This document shows positions 1 to 12,787 of a DNA stretch of 64,000 bases, piece after piece; within the stretch, counting starts at the first letter, position 1; each line of letters starts with the position of its first letter. The notes below the pieces were generated by a model that was given only the letters and a program-made list of their open reading frames with translations, was not told the origin of the DNA and made no database searches. The translations under genes were made by a program, and so were the position numbers. The stretch is from Ampelomyces quisqualis (lineage: Eukaryota; Ascomycota; Dothideomycetes; Pleosporales; Phaeosphaeriaceae), in contig JAGTXZ010000011.1 in the NCBI GenBank assembly GCA_018398575.1, positions 2,888,719 through 2,952,718 of the forward strand. Reading direction: 5' to 3'.

Positions 1-1008
1 GATATAGTCGCTCAGTATAAACACGACTTGGAGGCATCGTTCGCAAGCTTCATGCGGCCAGTGCCCAAAGAGTCGCTCGTGTCCACCACTGGTGCGCGGC
101 TGGTGAGTACTCCTGCCTGCTGTCAGGGTATTTGTACGTGCTAATGATATGACAGGACCCGTTCGCCCCTCCCAATAGCCCTGTTGCGATGTCGTCGACG
201 GTCGACAAGTCGTTTGCATCTGTATCGTCGCAAGCCACAATTGATGCTACCACGGGTCGGCCTGCTATGCCTCAGGTACGCAAAGCTTCACCAACCCCTC
301 ACACTTCGTTGCTAATAGCCACCCAGGAGTCTTCTCGTGCACGAGTGACCAAATGTAAAACGTCGTTCCTCAACGCTCCACCACCTCCCGTGGCGGAGCG
401 CCCTACTCCTGAACTCATCGACGACTCTATTTCATTGGCTACCATATCCGTGCCTTAGGAGATCGTGTCACCAATTTCAACAAGTCACTTTTTGGTGCCT
501 GTGGCTCTCGAACCACTCGCCGCCCTACGCCTGAGCCCATGGACGATGTTGTGCCCCTCCAGTCGTCGCCGACTCCTGCCCAGCCTTATATTGGTAAGCG
601 TCAGAAGCGAGCCCGCTTAGAGTCGTCGGTCGACGAGAAGGACAATACCGCAAGCGTCATGTCTCAACGCCCGATCAAGAAGCTCCGATCGTCGTCGGCG
701 GGAACGAAGATCAACCTTGAACCCGGTGTGGCGGTGTTCAAGAATGGTGAGCAGTTATGAGGGGAGTTGAAACTACCTCCAAGACTCGATGGGGAAGAAA
801 GACTACAATGGAGAGGAGTGGGGACGAGGAGAGGTTCGCTAAGCTGGAAGAAGTGAAGAGCAGAGACGAGGGACGATTAGGTCAGCAAGTGCGAAAGGAG
901 ATTATGTTTTGGCCAAGTGCGGAATCAACAAAGTTGAAGGATGGTATTGAAACAGGTACTTGGATAGTGATTCGCTTTCACGAGCGTGCAGTCTCTAAAC
1001 CTAGGTAA
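1..1008 (+). pseudogene. 3' part of an unrecognised multi-exon gene, frameshifted
   Basis: The window opens inside an exon that is open in frame 1 and ends at position 102. A likely intron follows (103-155, GTGAGT donor, CTAAT branch, CAG end), then an exon with Ser/Thr/Pro-rich coding. A second possible intron (276-326) is 51 nt without a stop, so it could also be retained. The protein is proline-rich and basic, with a repeated RPTPE(L/P)xDD motif near 402-424 and 526-546. Between about 410 and 456 the reading frame must shift by one base to continue: frame 0 hits TAG at 456, while the other frame reads on smoothly (YFIGYHIRALGD) through the ATG at 539 to a TGA at 758. A third open stretch (757-1008), rich in Lys, Arg and Glu, could be a last exon after a GTGAGC donor at 747. 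I recognise no family. A sequencing error cannot be excluded for the shift. It borders RIP-mutated DNA. Confidence 0.35.
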
Positions 1009-1258
1009 TTTTCCCTAACTCTTTACGTAACGTATTGCAGCTTCTACTTTATTCAAATTAAGATTAACAGCCTAAAATCTAATTACAACCATAATCTCTC
1101 TTTCTAATCTTGTAACGGCACTTGCCTCGAAGCTTCTACCTACTTGTTATAAACCTAAAGGAAGGGGCACAGCAGTCTATATAGGAGAAAGAATAATAAT
1201 TAAGGAAGGTTGTTATAAGGGTTAGTATATAGAGACCAATAAATAACGCTACTCTACA
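1009..1258. other. AT-rich RIP-type flank, no gene
   Basis: This short AT-rich stretch lies between the broken gene and the hAT target duplication. TAG/TAA occur in all frames and no open frame or family is recognisable. Confidence 0.5.
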
Positions 1259-1266
1259 GAACACGT
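1259..1266. repeat. 8-bp target-site duplication of the hAT element (left copy)
   Basis: GAACACGT occurs here and again at 22397-22404, immediately outside matching terminal inverted repeats. Eight base pairs is the duplication size typical of hAT transposons. Confidence 0.7.
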
Positions 1267-1682
1267 TACAGCAGTAAATAGGTAGGGGTTAGGTTAGGGT
1301 AGAGTACTTTTACGTAAGACCCTATACCTAACCTAACCCTTACCTATTTAATTAACGCTAAAAGTAAGTAGAGGTTAGGTTAAAAGTAATTAATTACAGG
1401 TTTAGGTTAGGTTTTATAAGTTTTGCGCAATTAAATAAAATTTAAAGTATGTAACTACTGATTTTATAAGATTAAGTTTTTAAAAATATGCTAAATTTTA
1501 CAAGAGCAAAACTATGCTAAGGATATTAAAAATAGTATAGTAATTACAAATTTTTATTACAATAAAGAGAGAATTAGGTCTTTATTTCTAATATACATAA
1601 AAGTAAAAGATTCTAAATTTCCTACGCAAATGCTTAATAAGAGATAAACTTCTAATAGTACTTAAGCGCAAGTCTAACATCC

Positions 1683-2157
1683 TGTTAAGACTGTTAGTCT
1701 AGTAGCAAACAATAAGAATGCTAGTGTAGACTAAGAGTACAGCTAAGGTTAGTTTTTGCAGATAGGTGCAGAGTTGCTTTAGATACAGAGGGTATTATTA
1801 CTAAGACAGTAAAGACTAGGGCTTTCTAAAAAGAGTAACAAAGGTTATATAGCTTAATATAACTAACTTAAGTTGTTAAAACATAAGTTAAACACAATAA
1901 TCTATAAGGGCTTATTATAGTTCCTATATACTAAAGAGGTTCTACCTTTGCTCTGTGTGCTCTGCGTGCTCTATAAGATTAGAGAGAGCAGAGAGAGTAG
2001 CTTGCTCTGTTAGCTCTGTGTTAAGCAAGAGAGTAGAGAGAGCAGCTTAGTCTAGTAACTAATTAGTAGTGCAGTGCAGAGTGTGCTCTCTAGTTATTCT
2101 TGCTTAAGAGAGAGCGCTTTAGTAGGGCTAGGGCCTAGCAGCTTATAGGTTGTAACA
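1683..2157. repeat. LTR of Ty3 copy A (low-coordinate side, 3' LTR of the minus-strand element)
   Basis: The 475-bp direct repeat has TG...CA ends. It contains an internal stretch of CTCTGTGTGCTCTGCG and GAGAGAGCAG-type purine/pyrimidine repeats. Compared with copy B it carries about 54 extra bp in this stretch. Confidence 0.9.
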
Positions 2158-2863
2158 CTATTCTTCTCCTTCCTAAACTTTATCCTTAGAGTCTTTATTA
2201 TGCTAAAGGTCTCTTCTAAATCTAGTACTTAACGTTAACTAGAACTTTCTTCTTTTATTAATATCTTTAGAGATGTTATGCCTGTAGCTTGTTGTAACTG
2301 TTAACTAGCTAATTACGTTTGTTAGGTGCATGTTTGTTCTAAGAGGTACAGCAAGTATAATTACTTAAATGCAAAAGATTATAATATCTGTATATCTAAA
2401 AATAAATAGTTAGTTATTAAAGCAGAAAAGAATTGTCTGCAAGCGCGTCTAGATGCGCTTTAGTAGGAGGAGTAAGAGGTACAGCGTTTGTTAAAAAAAA
2501 ACACTGCTTAGGCAGCAGAGGCTATCTTTGTAGAGGAAACATCTATTTAACAACTTAAACGTCAGGAGGCTGTGCTATCTTCTAGTAAAATAACTTTGTT
2601 ACCTTTTACTTAGAGTTCTATAAATAGTATAGTTAACAATGTCTAGAAGGCTTATATACCTTTGTACTTAGGTAAACCTATTGCTTATACTGTGTTAGAA
2701 GTTAGCAGCAGTTTGTAAGGTTTGTTTCTAGTTCTTATATGTTTTCTGTATTGTTGTATCCTAACTATTTAACTAGGTATTCTTTTTAATAGTTGTTATC
2801 TTAGTGTGTTATTATTTTCTTAACTTTAAATTTATTTTCTTCTTTAAGTTTATAGCAAAAGGT

Positions 2864-5800
2864 TTACTGTAATAGTGTTTCTAGGTTAGCTAGTTCTAGT
2901 AGGCTTACGTAGAATCTAGAGTAGATCTTTACATCTAGCGGGAGCTTAAGTGTATATGTAACTAGTCTGTTTCTCTTTAAAATTAAAAACAGTCTAACTT
3001 TAACGTAGTTAAGTCCTTTACTTAGTTGTTTTATGCGTAGATTTTTAGTGTAGAGATACACCTTATCCCTCTTTTTTAGCTAAGGTACTATTTTTTATTT
3101 TTAGTTAACATATAAGATGCTTTGTGTCTAAGCGTGTTATATTTGTTCTTCTATTTTAATATAGGTTTTCTTTATTTCTTCTGCTATCTGTATAGCAGCT
3201 TTAGCCTTTAGGCTAGGTAATGTTCTTGTAAAGAGATTTAGATATTGTCTATAGTTTGCAAAGTATAGCGTCTTACCTGTAGCTTTAGATAATTTGTTGT
3301 TATAGGCTAACTATGCTATTAGTAATAGCAAAACCTAATTTGTCTGTTACAGGTTGCTGTATATCTTAAGATACGTCTTTATAGTTCTGTTTATTCTCTC
3401 TGTTTAGCTGTTAGTTTAAGGATAGTAAGCTATTAATAGCTTCTGTTACGTCTTAATTTCTGCTATTAAGGTAGTCTAATAATTTAACGTAAAGAGTTTG
3501 TCTTAATTGCTAATAATTAACTTTAGTATGCTATAGTATCTAATAAGTCTATCCTTAAGTACGTGCGCTAGCTAAACAGCTATATAGTCTTGTTAAAAAA
3601 GTAGCATTATAGCGTACTTAGTAAAGCAATCTACTATAACTATAATAGTGTTATAGGCTAATTCTGTAGTAGGGTCTTTTAACAGTAGTAGTCCTGTTAC
3701 AAAGTCTATTAATATATTAGTCTAAGGCTTAGTTAAGAGCTCTATTAGCTGCATTTCTCTGTAAGGTGCGTGTGTACTGTATTTGTTACGTTAACAGTCT
3801 GTATATTTCTTAATGTAAGCGCTTATTTTATTCTTTATGTTTCTAAACTAGTAATTCTGTTAAATTAGTTCTATAGTTTAGCTTACTCTAGGATAACTAT
3901 GTACAGTATTATTGTAGTATTGTCTTATAATTGATTCCTGTAGTTCTTCTAGGACATTAATTCTAATCTTTATTGTTAGATTGTTAATGTATTTTGCTAG
4001 TCTAAGAGATCTGTTATCTTATATTTTAAGGATGCTTAAGCTGTTAATAGTTTTAGTTCTAGCAATATCTAATCTTTAGCTAAGAGCGTTTGCTCTACTA
4101 TTATCTTTTCTAAGTGTATAGATAATTTTAAACTTGTATTGTTCTAACATCTCTAACTATTATACTTGTCTTTAATTAAGTACTTTAGTAGTAGTAAAGG
4201 TTGTTAGGTTTTTATAGTCTAAGTATATTGTAAGATCTAAGCAACTCTCTGCGTAGATTCTCTAATATTTAAGTGCTACTACAATTGCGAGTAGTTTTTT
4301 ATTGTATACGTTATAATTTTCTTCTAGTAGTGTAAACTTTTGTAAATAGTAAGCTATTAGGTGCTATTTTTTATCTTGTTCTTGTTTTGCACACATTCTA
4401 ATTGCTAAATCTAATGTGTTAGTTTTAAATCTAAGCAGTTTTCTGCTTCTAAATACTATAAGGACAGGTAGTGCTATATAAGCGTCTTTAAGCGTCTTAA
4501 ATACCTAACTTTGTTCTTTTATCTATTTCTAAGGTATATCTTTTTGTGTAAGTTTAGTAAGTAGCGTAGCAATTAGTAAGAAGTTCTAAATAAACTGTTA
4601 ATTAAAGTTAATAAAGCCTAGGAAGAATTAGATATCTTTTACTGTAGTAAGTGTTAGCTAATTTCTAATAACTTTAATCTTGTCCTTGCTTATTTATACT
4701 CTATTCTTTCTAACTATGCACCCTAAGAATTCTACTTCTTCCTAGTGCTATTTATACTTATTAGAGTCTACTACTAGAAAAAACTTTTCTAGTAGCGTTA
4801 AGATTGTATAAACATGTTCTATATGTTCCTTCTTATTTTCTAAATAGATAAGAATATTGTTAAGGTATGCTATAACAAATATGTTAAGGTGTTTTCTAAG
4901 CACATTGTTAATAAGTGCTTAACACGTTGCTAGAGCGTTAGTAAGACTAAATAGCATTACTAGGTACTTATAGTAGCTGTAGTATGTTCTAAATACTATT
5001 TTCTATTCTTTGCTTTTCTTTATGCGTATAAGGTTGTACGCGCCTCTTAAATCTAATGCTGTAAAGATCTTTGCATAGGCTAGTTAATCTTATAGTTCTA
5101 AAATATTAGGTAGTAGGTATTAATTCTTAACTGTAATGTTATTAAGTTTCTAAAAGTTAATACATAGTTGTAGTTTGCTGTTCTTCTTTAGTACAAACAT
5201 AATTAAGTATCTGGCTAGTAATTCTAATGCTTAGATAAAACCTTTCTTTAGGTTTACTTAGATATATTCTTAGAGCGCTTCTAGCTCTTTTTCTAATAAT
5301 CTATAGATTAGTCTAAAGGTTAGCCTTTTCCCTTCTTCTAAGACAATCTTGTAGTCCTACTTCTAATGCTTAGGCAGTGCTTCTAGACTTGTTTCTTCTA
5401 AGAATAGTTTCTTAAACTTTCTGTATTCCTTAGGTATGTTAGAAGTTATACATTTCTCTAAAACTTATAATGTATTAGTATTTCTTCCTTAATTGTCTAA
5501 GTTAACTAGCTGTATCTTTAACTGCGTCTTAGTTAAAGTAATATTATTAATTATCTTCTTATTTACTATTAAACGCTACTAATACATAGGCTTAGAATTT
5601 GTTGTATTGTTGTAATTTCCTAGAGAGATAGATCTCTTCTCCTAGTCTATCTGTAGGCTATTCTCTCTAAACTATAGAAGTCCTAATATAATGTTGTAGG
5701 TAGCTAATCTAAAGACGTCTAAGTATATTTCCTGTTTAGTCCCTTAGATGTTAAGTTCTGTAGTAGTCTTATATCTAATAAGTAACTTGTTAGGCATCTG

Positions 5801-7150
5801 TTCTCTATTTGCAATATAAAGTTTGTATAATTATTATTTCTAACAAGGTTAGAGCCTAGCTCTTAATAAGGTATTACCTAAAATATAGTTTACTTGCAAT
5901 TCTAAATCTAGAAGCGCCTTTATCCTTGTTTTATTAACTCTTACTATAAGTTTAATAAGTTTAGCTAAGTTAATTGCGTTACAGCTCTAAGTATCTCTTT
6001 AGAGTCTAAGGTTAACTCTAAAAAAGACTTGTTCTTTCTATATCTATTAGCTTCTTTATTGTTATAATACTTCTTGCATTCTAGTTATAGGTAGAACTGC
6101 TATGTATAGTTTATATAGTTACTGTTAACAAGTATTCTATTAGATATGCTTTCTTTCTCTAATATATTAAGAAAACCTCTTATAATTTGTTTGTTATATA
6201 GATAATTTGCGCAGGTATCTTTAAGGCAATTATACTATTAGTACTTATAAGGTCTCTTCTACTAAGGAAAGTATTAGTTAACTTTGCTGCTATAGTGCGT
6301 TAGGCAGTAGTTGCTATTGCATGCTATTTATAATAGAAGTCTATGTTTTAGATTACAAGGATCCTATAGGTATTTGTCTGTAAGCAGAATTTAATGCAAT
6401 TTGTTTACCTTCCTATCCTAGTATTCTATAGGTATAGGGCTTAGTACTAATACTTGTCTATTATTAGCATAGTATGTCTGCTTTGTGTATAAGTTACAGC
6501 ACGTCTTATGTAGTCTAACTGCATCTGTCTCTAGATATAGTCCTCTAACTATTGCATTCTAGTGTACTAGTTTAAGGCTAGCTAGTAATAAGTGTATGTT
6601 TAGCTTGTCTAGTATAAGTTCTTAGTCTTCCTAAGTATTGTAGACCTTTGTAGTCTGTTGTTAATCCTATGTCCTATAGACTCTATTTCCTAGGTGTAGC
6701 AATTGTTCCTTCTCTATAACTCTATCTATACTTAGAAAGTACTTATTTATCTAGAGAGTATAATAGGCTTGTAAAGATTAGTAACATTATTCTATATATT
6801 CTTAGTTAACTTTGTTAGTTTAGTTATACTAGTTGTAAATGTTTTGTTGTATTTGTAGTAGGAGTAGTCCTATCTATTAGAATTGTTTAATGTTACAGTT
6901 CTGTTCCTAATTGTAGAATAACGCAGCGTTAGTTAAGACCTAGTTATTAGTTAATATAGTAGAGGTGTCTTCTATCTATCTTATTATTAGTAGTCTATTA
7001 GTTGTTTAGACAATAGGTTAATCCTTAATTACAATCTATTCTTTAATATCTTTTTCTAAAGTATTAGTTAACACGTTAAGCTAGCGTGTAACTTTATTCT
7101 TAGAGCAATAGTCTTGCGCGTAATATCTAACCTTGTTACAGTTATAACAA
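2864..7150 (-). pseudogene. Gag-pol relic of Ty3 copy A
   Basis: Reading right to left on the minus strand gives the zinc knuckle, then the reverse transcriptase (FVIAYLNN at about 4890-4861), the integrase HHCC region (YIKKYTDC near 3815-3775) and the integrase C-terminal domain (2864-3061, 65 residues still open, with LYTKNLR and YVSLLE motifs). The order gag-RT-IN defines Ty3/gypsy. The catalytic Asp pair of the RT is changed to Asn-Asn, a G-to-A effect that RIP predicts. Stops occur throughout, so no protein can be made. Confidence 0.8.
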
Positions 7151-8018
7151 GTAATCTTGTTTCTATTAGGCCTATCTCTTAGTAGTTGTTTCTTTAGGTA
7201 ACTTTTCTGTTCTAGGCCTTTATTAAAGTTGTCTAAGTGCATAGCTTTAGGTCTGTACCCTAAGTATGCTCCTAGTAGGCGTAGTTAATAAGTTTCTTGT
7301 CTAGAGTAGTAGCGCTGTCGTCCTTTATTTAGTTGTATTTATCCTTAATATCTTTTGTTTAAGCAAAATCCTTTATGTCTCTATAGTAGACGCAAGGAAT
7401 ATAACCTATCTTTAAGTGCTAATTTGTAGAGTTTATTGTCTAGGCAAATAGCTTTATTCTAAAGTTCTTTAAGAGTAGTAATGTGTGTTCTGCTACGCAT
7501 AAGTTTAGCTTGTATAGTAGCCTTAAGGCCTTACTTGTACATACGCGTTAAAGTAGTATTATCCTACTAGATTTGTTTAGCGTATTATTAAAAAACGTTA
7601 GTATAGTTAGTAGTTAATTAGGTTTGCTTTAGACTTTAGATTTTCTGTTCTGCAATTACAAATTCCTTAAGAGGTAAGAAGATCTGTTGCAAGCGTGTTT
7701 TAAACGCTTGCTAGTCTTCTACAAAGTTAGTATTGTCTTTGTCTATAATATTATTATCTATATACTTTTAGATAATTAGAAGTACCTATTTTTTAGCGTT
7801 ACCTTTTATGTAGGTTGTAGCAAGAATAACTTTGTTTATATTCTTAATCTTGTCTTTTACATAGAAGTGCCTATTAAACTAAAGGATCTAGGTCTTAAGT
7901 TTGTTGCAGTCTCTATAGTAGAGATTAGGTTTGTTAACCTTAAGTCTAGGTTGTCCTACTTAGAAATGCTTAGGTGTATCTATTGCAATATTGCTACTTA
8001 TTATAAGAGTGTTTAAAG

Positions 8019-8493
8019 TGTTAAGACTGTTAGTCTAGTAGCAAACAATAAGAATGCTAGTGTAGACTAGAGGTACAGCTAAGGTTAGTTTTTGCAGATA
8101 GGTGCAGAGTTGCTTTAGATACAGAGGGTATTGTTACTAAGACAGTAAAGACTAAGGCTTTCTAAAAAGAGTAACAAAGGTTATATAGCTTAATGTAACT
8201 AACTTAAGTTATTAAAATATAAGTTAAACATAATAATCTATAAGGGCTTATTATAGTTCTTATATACTAAAGAGGTTCTACCTTTGCTCTGTGTGCTCTG
8301 CGTGCTCTGTAAGATTAGAAAGAGCAGAGAGAGTAGCTTACTCTGTTAGCTCTGTGTTAAGCAAGAGAGTAGAGAGAGCAGCTTAGTCTAGTAACTAATT
8401 AGTAGTGCAGTGCAGGGTGTACTCTCTAGTTATTCTTGCTTAGGAGAGAGCGCTTTGGTAGGGCTAGGGCCTAGCAGCTTATAGGTTGTAACA
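8019..8493. repeat. LTR of Ty3 copy A (high-coordinate side, 5' LTR)
   Basis: It has the same length as its partner LTR and differs from it at only a few positions, mostly transitions. The target duplication CATCC follows at 8494-8498. Confidence 0.9.
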
Positions 8494-9699
8494 CATCCTT
8501 TGCCTATATAGTAACTTTTTTTTGCATAGATTATATTTATATTTGTATTTATATTTAGTTAGAATTTTGTTAAAAAAATAGAGTTAAAAAATAAACTCTT
8601 AAAAAAACTAACTATATAAGCCTTAGTAGCCTCTTAAGCTGCTCTAACAGCTAATTTTTAGAAGCAAAGACTACTACTAGTGCTTTAGACGCATTTTTAA
8701 GCTATTTTACGCAAAAGTTGCTAGAAGAGTAGCTTACAGATAAAGAGCTTAGTAGACCTTTAGTATTAGTAAATCTTTCTAAGTAACACAGCTTTGCGCA
8801 GTAAGTAAATAAGTGTAATAAAGAATTATAATAACCTACTACTTAGCTTAAGGTGCCTTTTTTTTAAGAGCTGCTTTTTAAGTTTTGGTAGCTAGGCTTT
8901 TCTTAGCAGATTTCCTAGTAGCCTTACTAGCTAGGTCTTTAGCAACTATAGTGCCTCTAGTAACAGCGTCTTTAACTTTAGATTTGCGTTTTTATAAAGC
9001 TATAGTTATAGTATTATAAAGTTATAGATTTAATATTATAATAATTTAAGTTGTTTTAGTGCCTAGTAAATAAGTAGTAAGCAGGCTTAGCGCAGGAAAT
9101 TAGGTCTTAGCGTAAAATTTCTATAAGAGCTAATTTAAAACTACTAGCGCTACTATAAGACTAAAACGTAATAAAAAACTGTATTAACTTACAGGCCTAC
9201 CTAGAATTGCGCTAGCTTTTGTTCTAGCTATATATTAAAATTAAAAGATAGATTTTTATAGACTTATTAGTTATTTATATAAAATAGGCTAAAAGGTAGT
9301 AAGCGCAAGTAGTAGGCAGAAAGTACGCTAGTAGCCTACTTGTGTATAGACTAACTTACTGCGTTATTAGTTGTAGGCTGCTAAAATAAAACACTAAAGC
9401 TACACGCTTACAATAGTAACACGCTTTATTATATTACTTTATTATACTTAGCGCTATAGAATCTGTTAAGTCTAAAGAAATTAAGGTTGTTAATAAGCCT
9501 AAGGGCTTTCTGCTACTTATTCCTATTAGAGTTCTGCTAAATTTTAAGAAAGAGGAGTAGGCCTAGCTTACAATAGTAACATTCTTAGAACTTTACTATA
9601 AATTATACTTATTTGTCTAGGGTTTTACTTTTAGGAATAATAAGATTAGCTATATTCTTAACTCTTGTAGTAGTAATACGCTAAAGCAAGGCTAACTAA

Positions 9700-12600
9700 C
9701 AAATTTTAAAGTTAACTTTAGCAGGCAGCTTAGCAGCAGTGCTATACAATCTAGAAAGCTAGCTGCTATTGCAAAGGCTAAGTCCTTAGACTAATTAGCT
9801 AAATACTAGCTTAAGAAGAAAGTTAAAAGAAGTAATAGGTACAAGGCGTTATCTCTAAGGCAATAAGCTAAGAAACTTAAGTATAAGCTTAAGGCCTAGG
9901 CAGCAAAGCGTTTTAATAGCACGCAATCTAGTAAGTTATTACACTTTTTTATTATATTATTTTTACTAACATATAAAGCTAAGTAGTTTACAGCCTCTAT
10001 TGCTTAAGTTAATTAAAAATAAAAGGCTATCTAAATTAAAATTAATATGCGCGCCTACAACATTGTTATAAAAAGGTTTTCTGCAGTAACTTTAGACTTA
10101 AAGTAAAAAAAATTATTAGCTTAAGCTTATACTTGCGTTTATAGGCCTAGTAGAGCTATAGAAGAGATACTCTAAAGAGAGTATACTTGTAAGCTACACC
10201 TTCTTAAGAGGAATAGCTTTAAGACACTACAGGCTAAGGCTAAATAGCTTAAATTTTGTAATAAGCTAACACCTAACAAGTTAGCTCTAGTAACTAATTA
10301 GAATTAGTAGTAAGTTTATTACGTTATTTTATTACGTACTTATTTTAACTAGTCTGCTAGAAGGTATAAGCTAACACTCTCCCCTATATTTAATTAGCCT
10401 CTAGAGCTCTATAGTAATATACTATACGTTAAGAAACGCAATAAGACTAAATATAAAGAAGAAGTTAAAGATTCTAGTAAAGAGCTAAAAGTATACTATA
10501 AGACGTTGCCTAATAAATATAAAGATAAGAAAGATAAAGATTAAAGCAATAGTACCTAGAAGAAGTTCTCTAATAGTACTTAGAAGAGCTGTTTAGACAC
10601 TAAGTAACATATATAATTAAATCTGCTGTATATTATTGCTTAATATAGTTAAGACTTAAAAATTTTGCTACTACTATAAAACCTAATTTCTTAATTTCTA
10701 AAAGTTTAGCTCTACTATCTGCCCCCTAACTAGAGAAATAACGCTTCTAGTAGAACGCCTACCTCTCTTACTTAAAGTAACGCTAAACTGTAGTTTTGCT
10801 ATTCTATTATTACTGTAATTACTACCTTTTTCTTACAAGACATTACTACTTTATTATTACACTTTTTTATTATACATATAGACCTAAGTAACTAAGTTCT
10901 TTACTCCTAGACAACTTATACTCTAATCTGCCTAAAATACTCTATAAATTTATACTTAACGCCTTCTAAATTCTTAAGTCTAAAATTAAAAGAATAGTTA
11001 CTGTTCTTAAGCAGCTAATTTAAGACAATGCTACTATATGTGCTGTATAGGATGCCTAGTAGTAGAACACGTTATAGGCCTAAGACTCTAATAATTCTAA
11101 TCCTTAATAGAGTAGAGCTAAACGTTCTGCTATTATATAGACTTAATTTAGAAAAGAAGCCTATATTAAAAGTAGTAAACTATACGTATATTGCTTAAAC
11201 TGTAGGCATATACTTTAACACCTAACTAATAAGTATATAGAGACAAAACACCTTAGTAACTACCTTTAGTTTAATAGTTATAAAAAAGTTATAGAATCTA
11301 TCTATATAAGGTAGCTACTCTTATTTGTTATACTATTACGTCTACAACCTCTATAACTATTTACTACTTAGTAATTTAAACTAGAAATTGTACAGGTACT
11401 TCTTAATAGAAACTAGTCTTTTTAAATATTAGAGTAACTCTTATTTTGCTACTTTATAGAGTTTCTCTAGCTTAGCACTACTATACCTAGCTAATACAAG
11501 TTTACTCTTATACTCTAAGAATAATACAAGCAAGTAACTAAAAACCTTCTTTTTAATCTTAGTAAGTTAATAAAAATCTTAATTACTCTTAACGCCTAGT
11601 CTACTACTAACTACCTAAGCTTTTTAGCTATTAAAGCCTATTATATTAACACTAGTTAGCAGATAAAAGAAGTTCTATTAGATTTTGTACTCTTGCGTAG
11701 GCAGTACACTAAAGTTTCTATAGTATATAATCTTATACAGGTACTTAAAAACACAAAAATATTAAAACAATTACTAGTAGTTACCTGTAATAACGCTTTA
11801 AACAATAGTACTCTTAGTAGAAGCCTAGAAAGCAATCTTGCTAATAAGAGAGTTTCTTAGAACGCAAAGAAAAACAATTAACTATACCTTACCTATATTA
11901 TTAACCTAGTAGTGCAGGATATAATAGCCTACCTAAGGCTAACAGCTTTACCTAAGATTAAAGAGGCTTAGTAGCTGCAACGCTATTACGTTTACTAGAT
12001 TAATAATAGTATATTAGTGCCTAACTCTTTATAAAAGGTATGTTACACTCTTTATTACAATTCTTTATTATATACTAAGCTTCTTTAGATCTAAGTAATT
12101 TGTATTGCTATTAATTTATCTTTCTAATGTTTTAAATAATTTCTAAAGGTACAATCTAATATACTGCTAAAAAATTAACTCTGTGTAATTTAAGATGTTA
12201 AGACTAGGTAGAATTTAACCTATAATATGTGCAAGTACGCCTGCTCTTTAGCTACTTATATTAACAAGTAGCTAGAGTAAAAGATTACACTTAATTAGGC
12301 TCTATAAGGTAGCAGCAGTAATTTATAAGATAATAACATAGTTATAGACTTTAAAGACCTTAAAAGGCTTTAGCTAGTACCTGCTAAGTAGTTACACCTT
12401 AGAGCAATAACACGTATGCTAGCAAACTTTAAAACAGCTACTAACAGAATTAGTAAAAGTAACACACCTTAGGCTCTGTATATCTAGTTAATATATAACA
12501 GACTTTTTAACTTTCTAGATTAAATAATAACTAAGCTATCTAATAAAAAGAATAAGACTAGCTGTTATAAGAAGTAGCTAGCTATAGTAAAGGTAGTAGT

Positions 12601-12787
12601 AGAGAAAGGTAAGAAGAAGTTGTTAAAGTATTATTTACGCATAGATAAGAAACAAGAATATCTTTATAACGTTGTAACTATCTTTAATTTATTCTAAAAG
12701 CTTACTATATATAAGGTAGAGACTATGTTTATTACACAAGTTTATTACAGCGCACTAGTAATAAAACCTAGAGTAATATATAGAGAC
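9700..12787 (+). pseudogene. hAT transposase relic (main part)
   Basis: On the plus strand, 11773-11970 reads like the conserved hAT catalytic region: VTCNNALNNSTLSR, then LYLTYIINLVVQDI, which corresponds to the family's DNASNN...CxxH region with RIP changes. Further down (about 12470-12787) the pattern YLRIDKKQEYLYNVVTI followed by LTIY resembles the family's 'YYxKTe...lyxxAtiLxPxxKLxxy' stretch. Upstream (about 9700-9930) is a Lys/Ala/Gln-rich stretch with likely introns. Stops are TAG/TAA. The frame is cut by the foldback element at 12788 and seems to resume after Ty3 copy B, at 21205. The 5' limit is approximate. Confidence 0.65.

Larger units (their letters stand above)
1683..8493 (-). 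mobile_element. Ty3/gypsy LTR retrotransposon, copy A, RIP-degraded
   Basis: Two 475-bp LTRs (1683-2157, 8019-8493), each beginning TGTTAAGACTG and ending TTGTAACA, bound a 5.86-kb interior. The 5-bp duplication CATCC lies at 1678-1682 and 8494-8498. Coding is on the minus strand, so gag is at high coordinates. Signs of family: a CX2CX4 zinc-knuckle remnant (CYNC, about 7095-7150), a reverse-transcriptase active site reading YLNN instead of YLDD (4861-4890), an integrase zinc-finger and start region (about 3660-3840) and the conserved integrase C-terminus (2864-3061). Nothing is left open except the last piece. The equal LTR lengths and matching duplication show a complete insertion, inactivated by transition mutations rather than deletion. 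Confidence 0.9.

Noticed and set aside
1285..1420. Interstitial telomere
   Set aside because: The words are degenerate and mirrored at the other hAT end, so subterminal repeats of the element explain them better, though not with certainty.
2864..3061. Stand-alone small gene
   Set aside because: It is the surviving integrase C-terminus of the degraded Ty3 element; the near-identical copy at 15629-15826 is in the same place of copy B.
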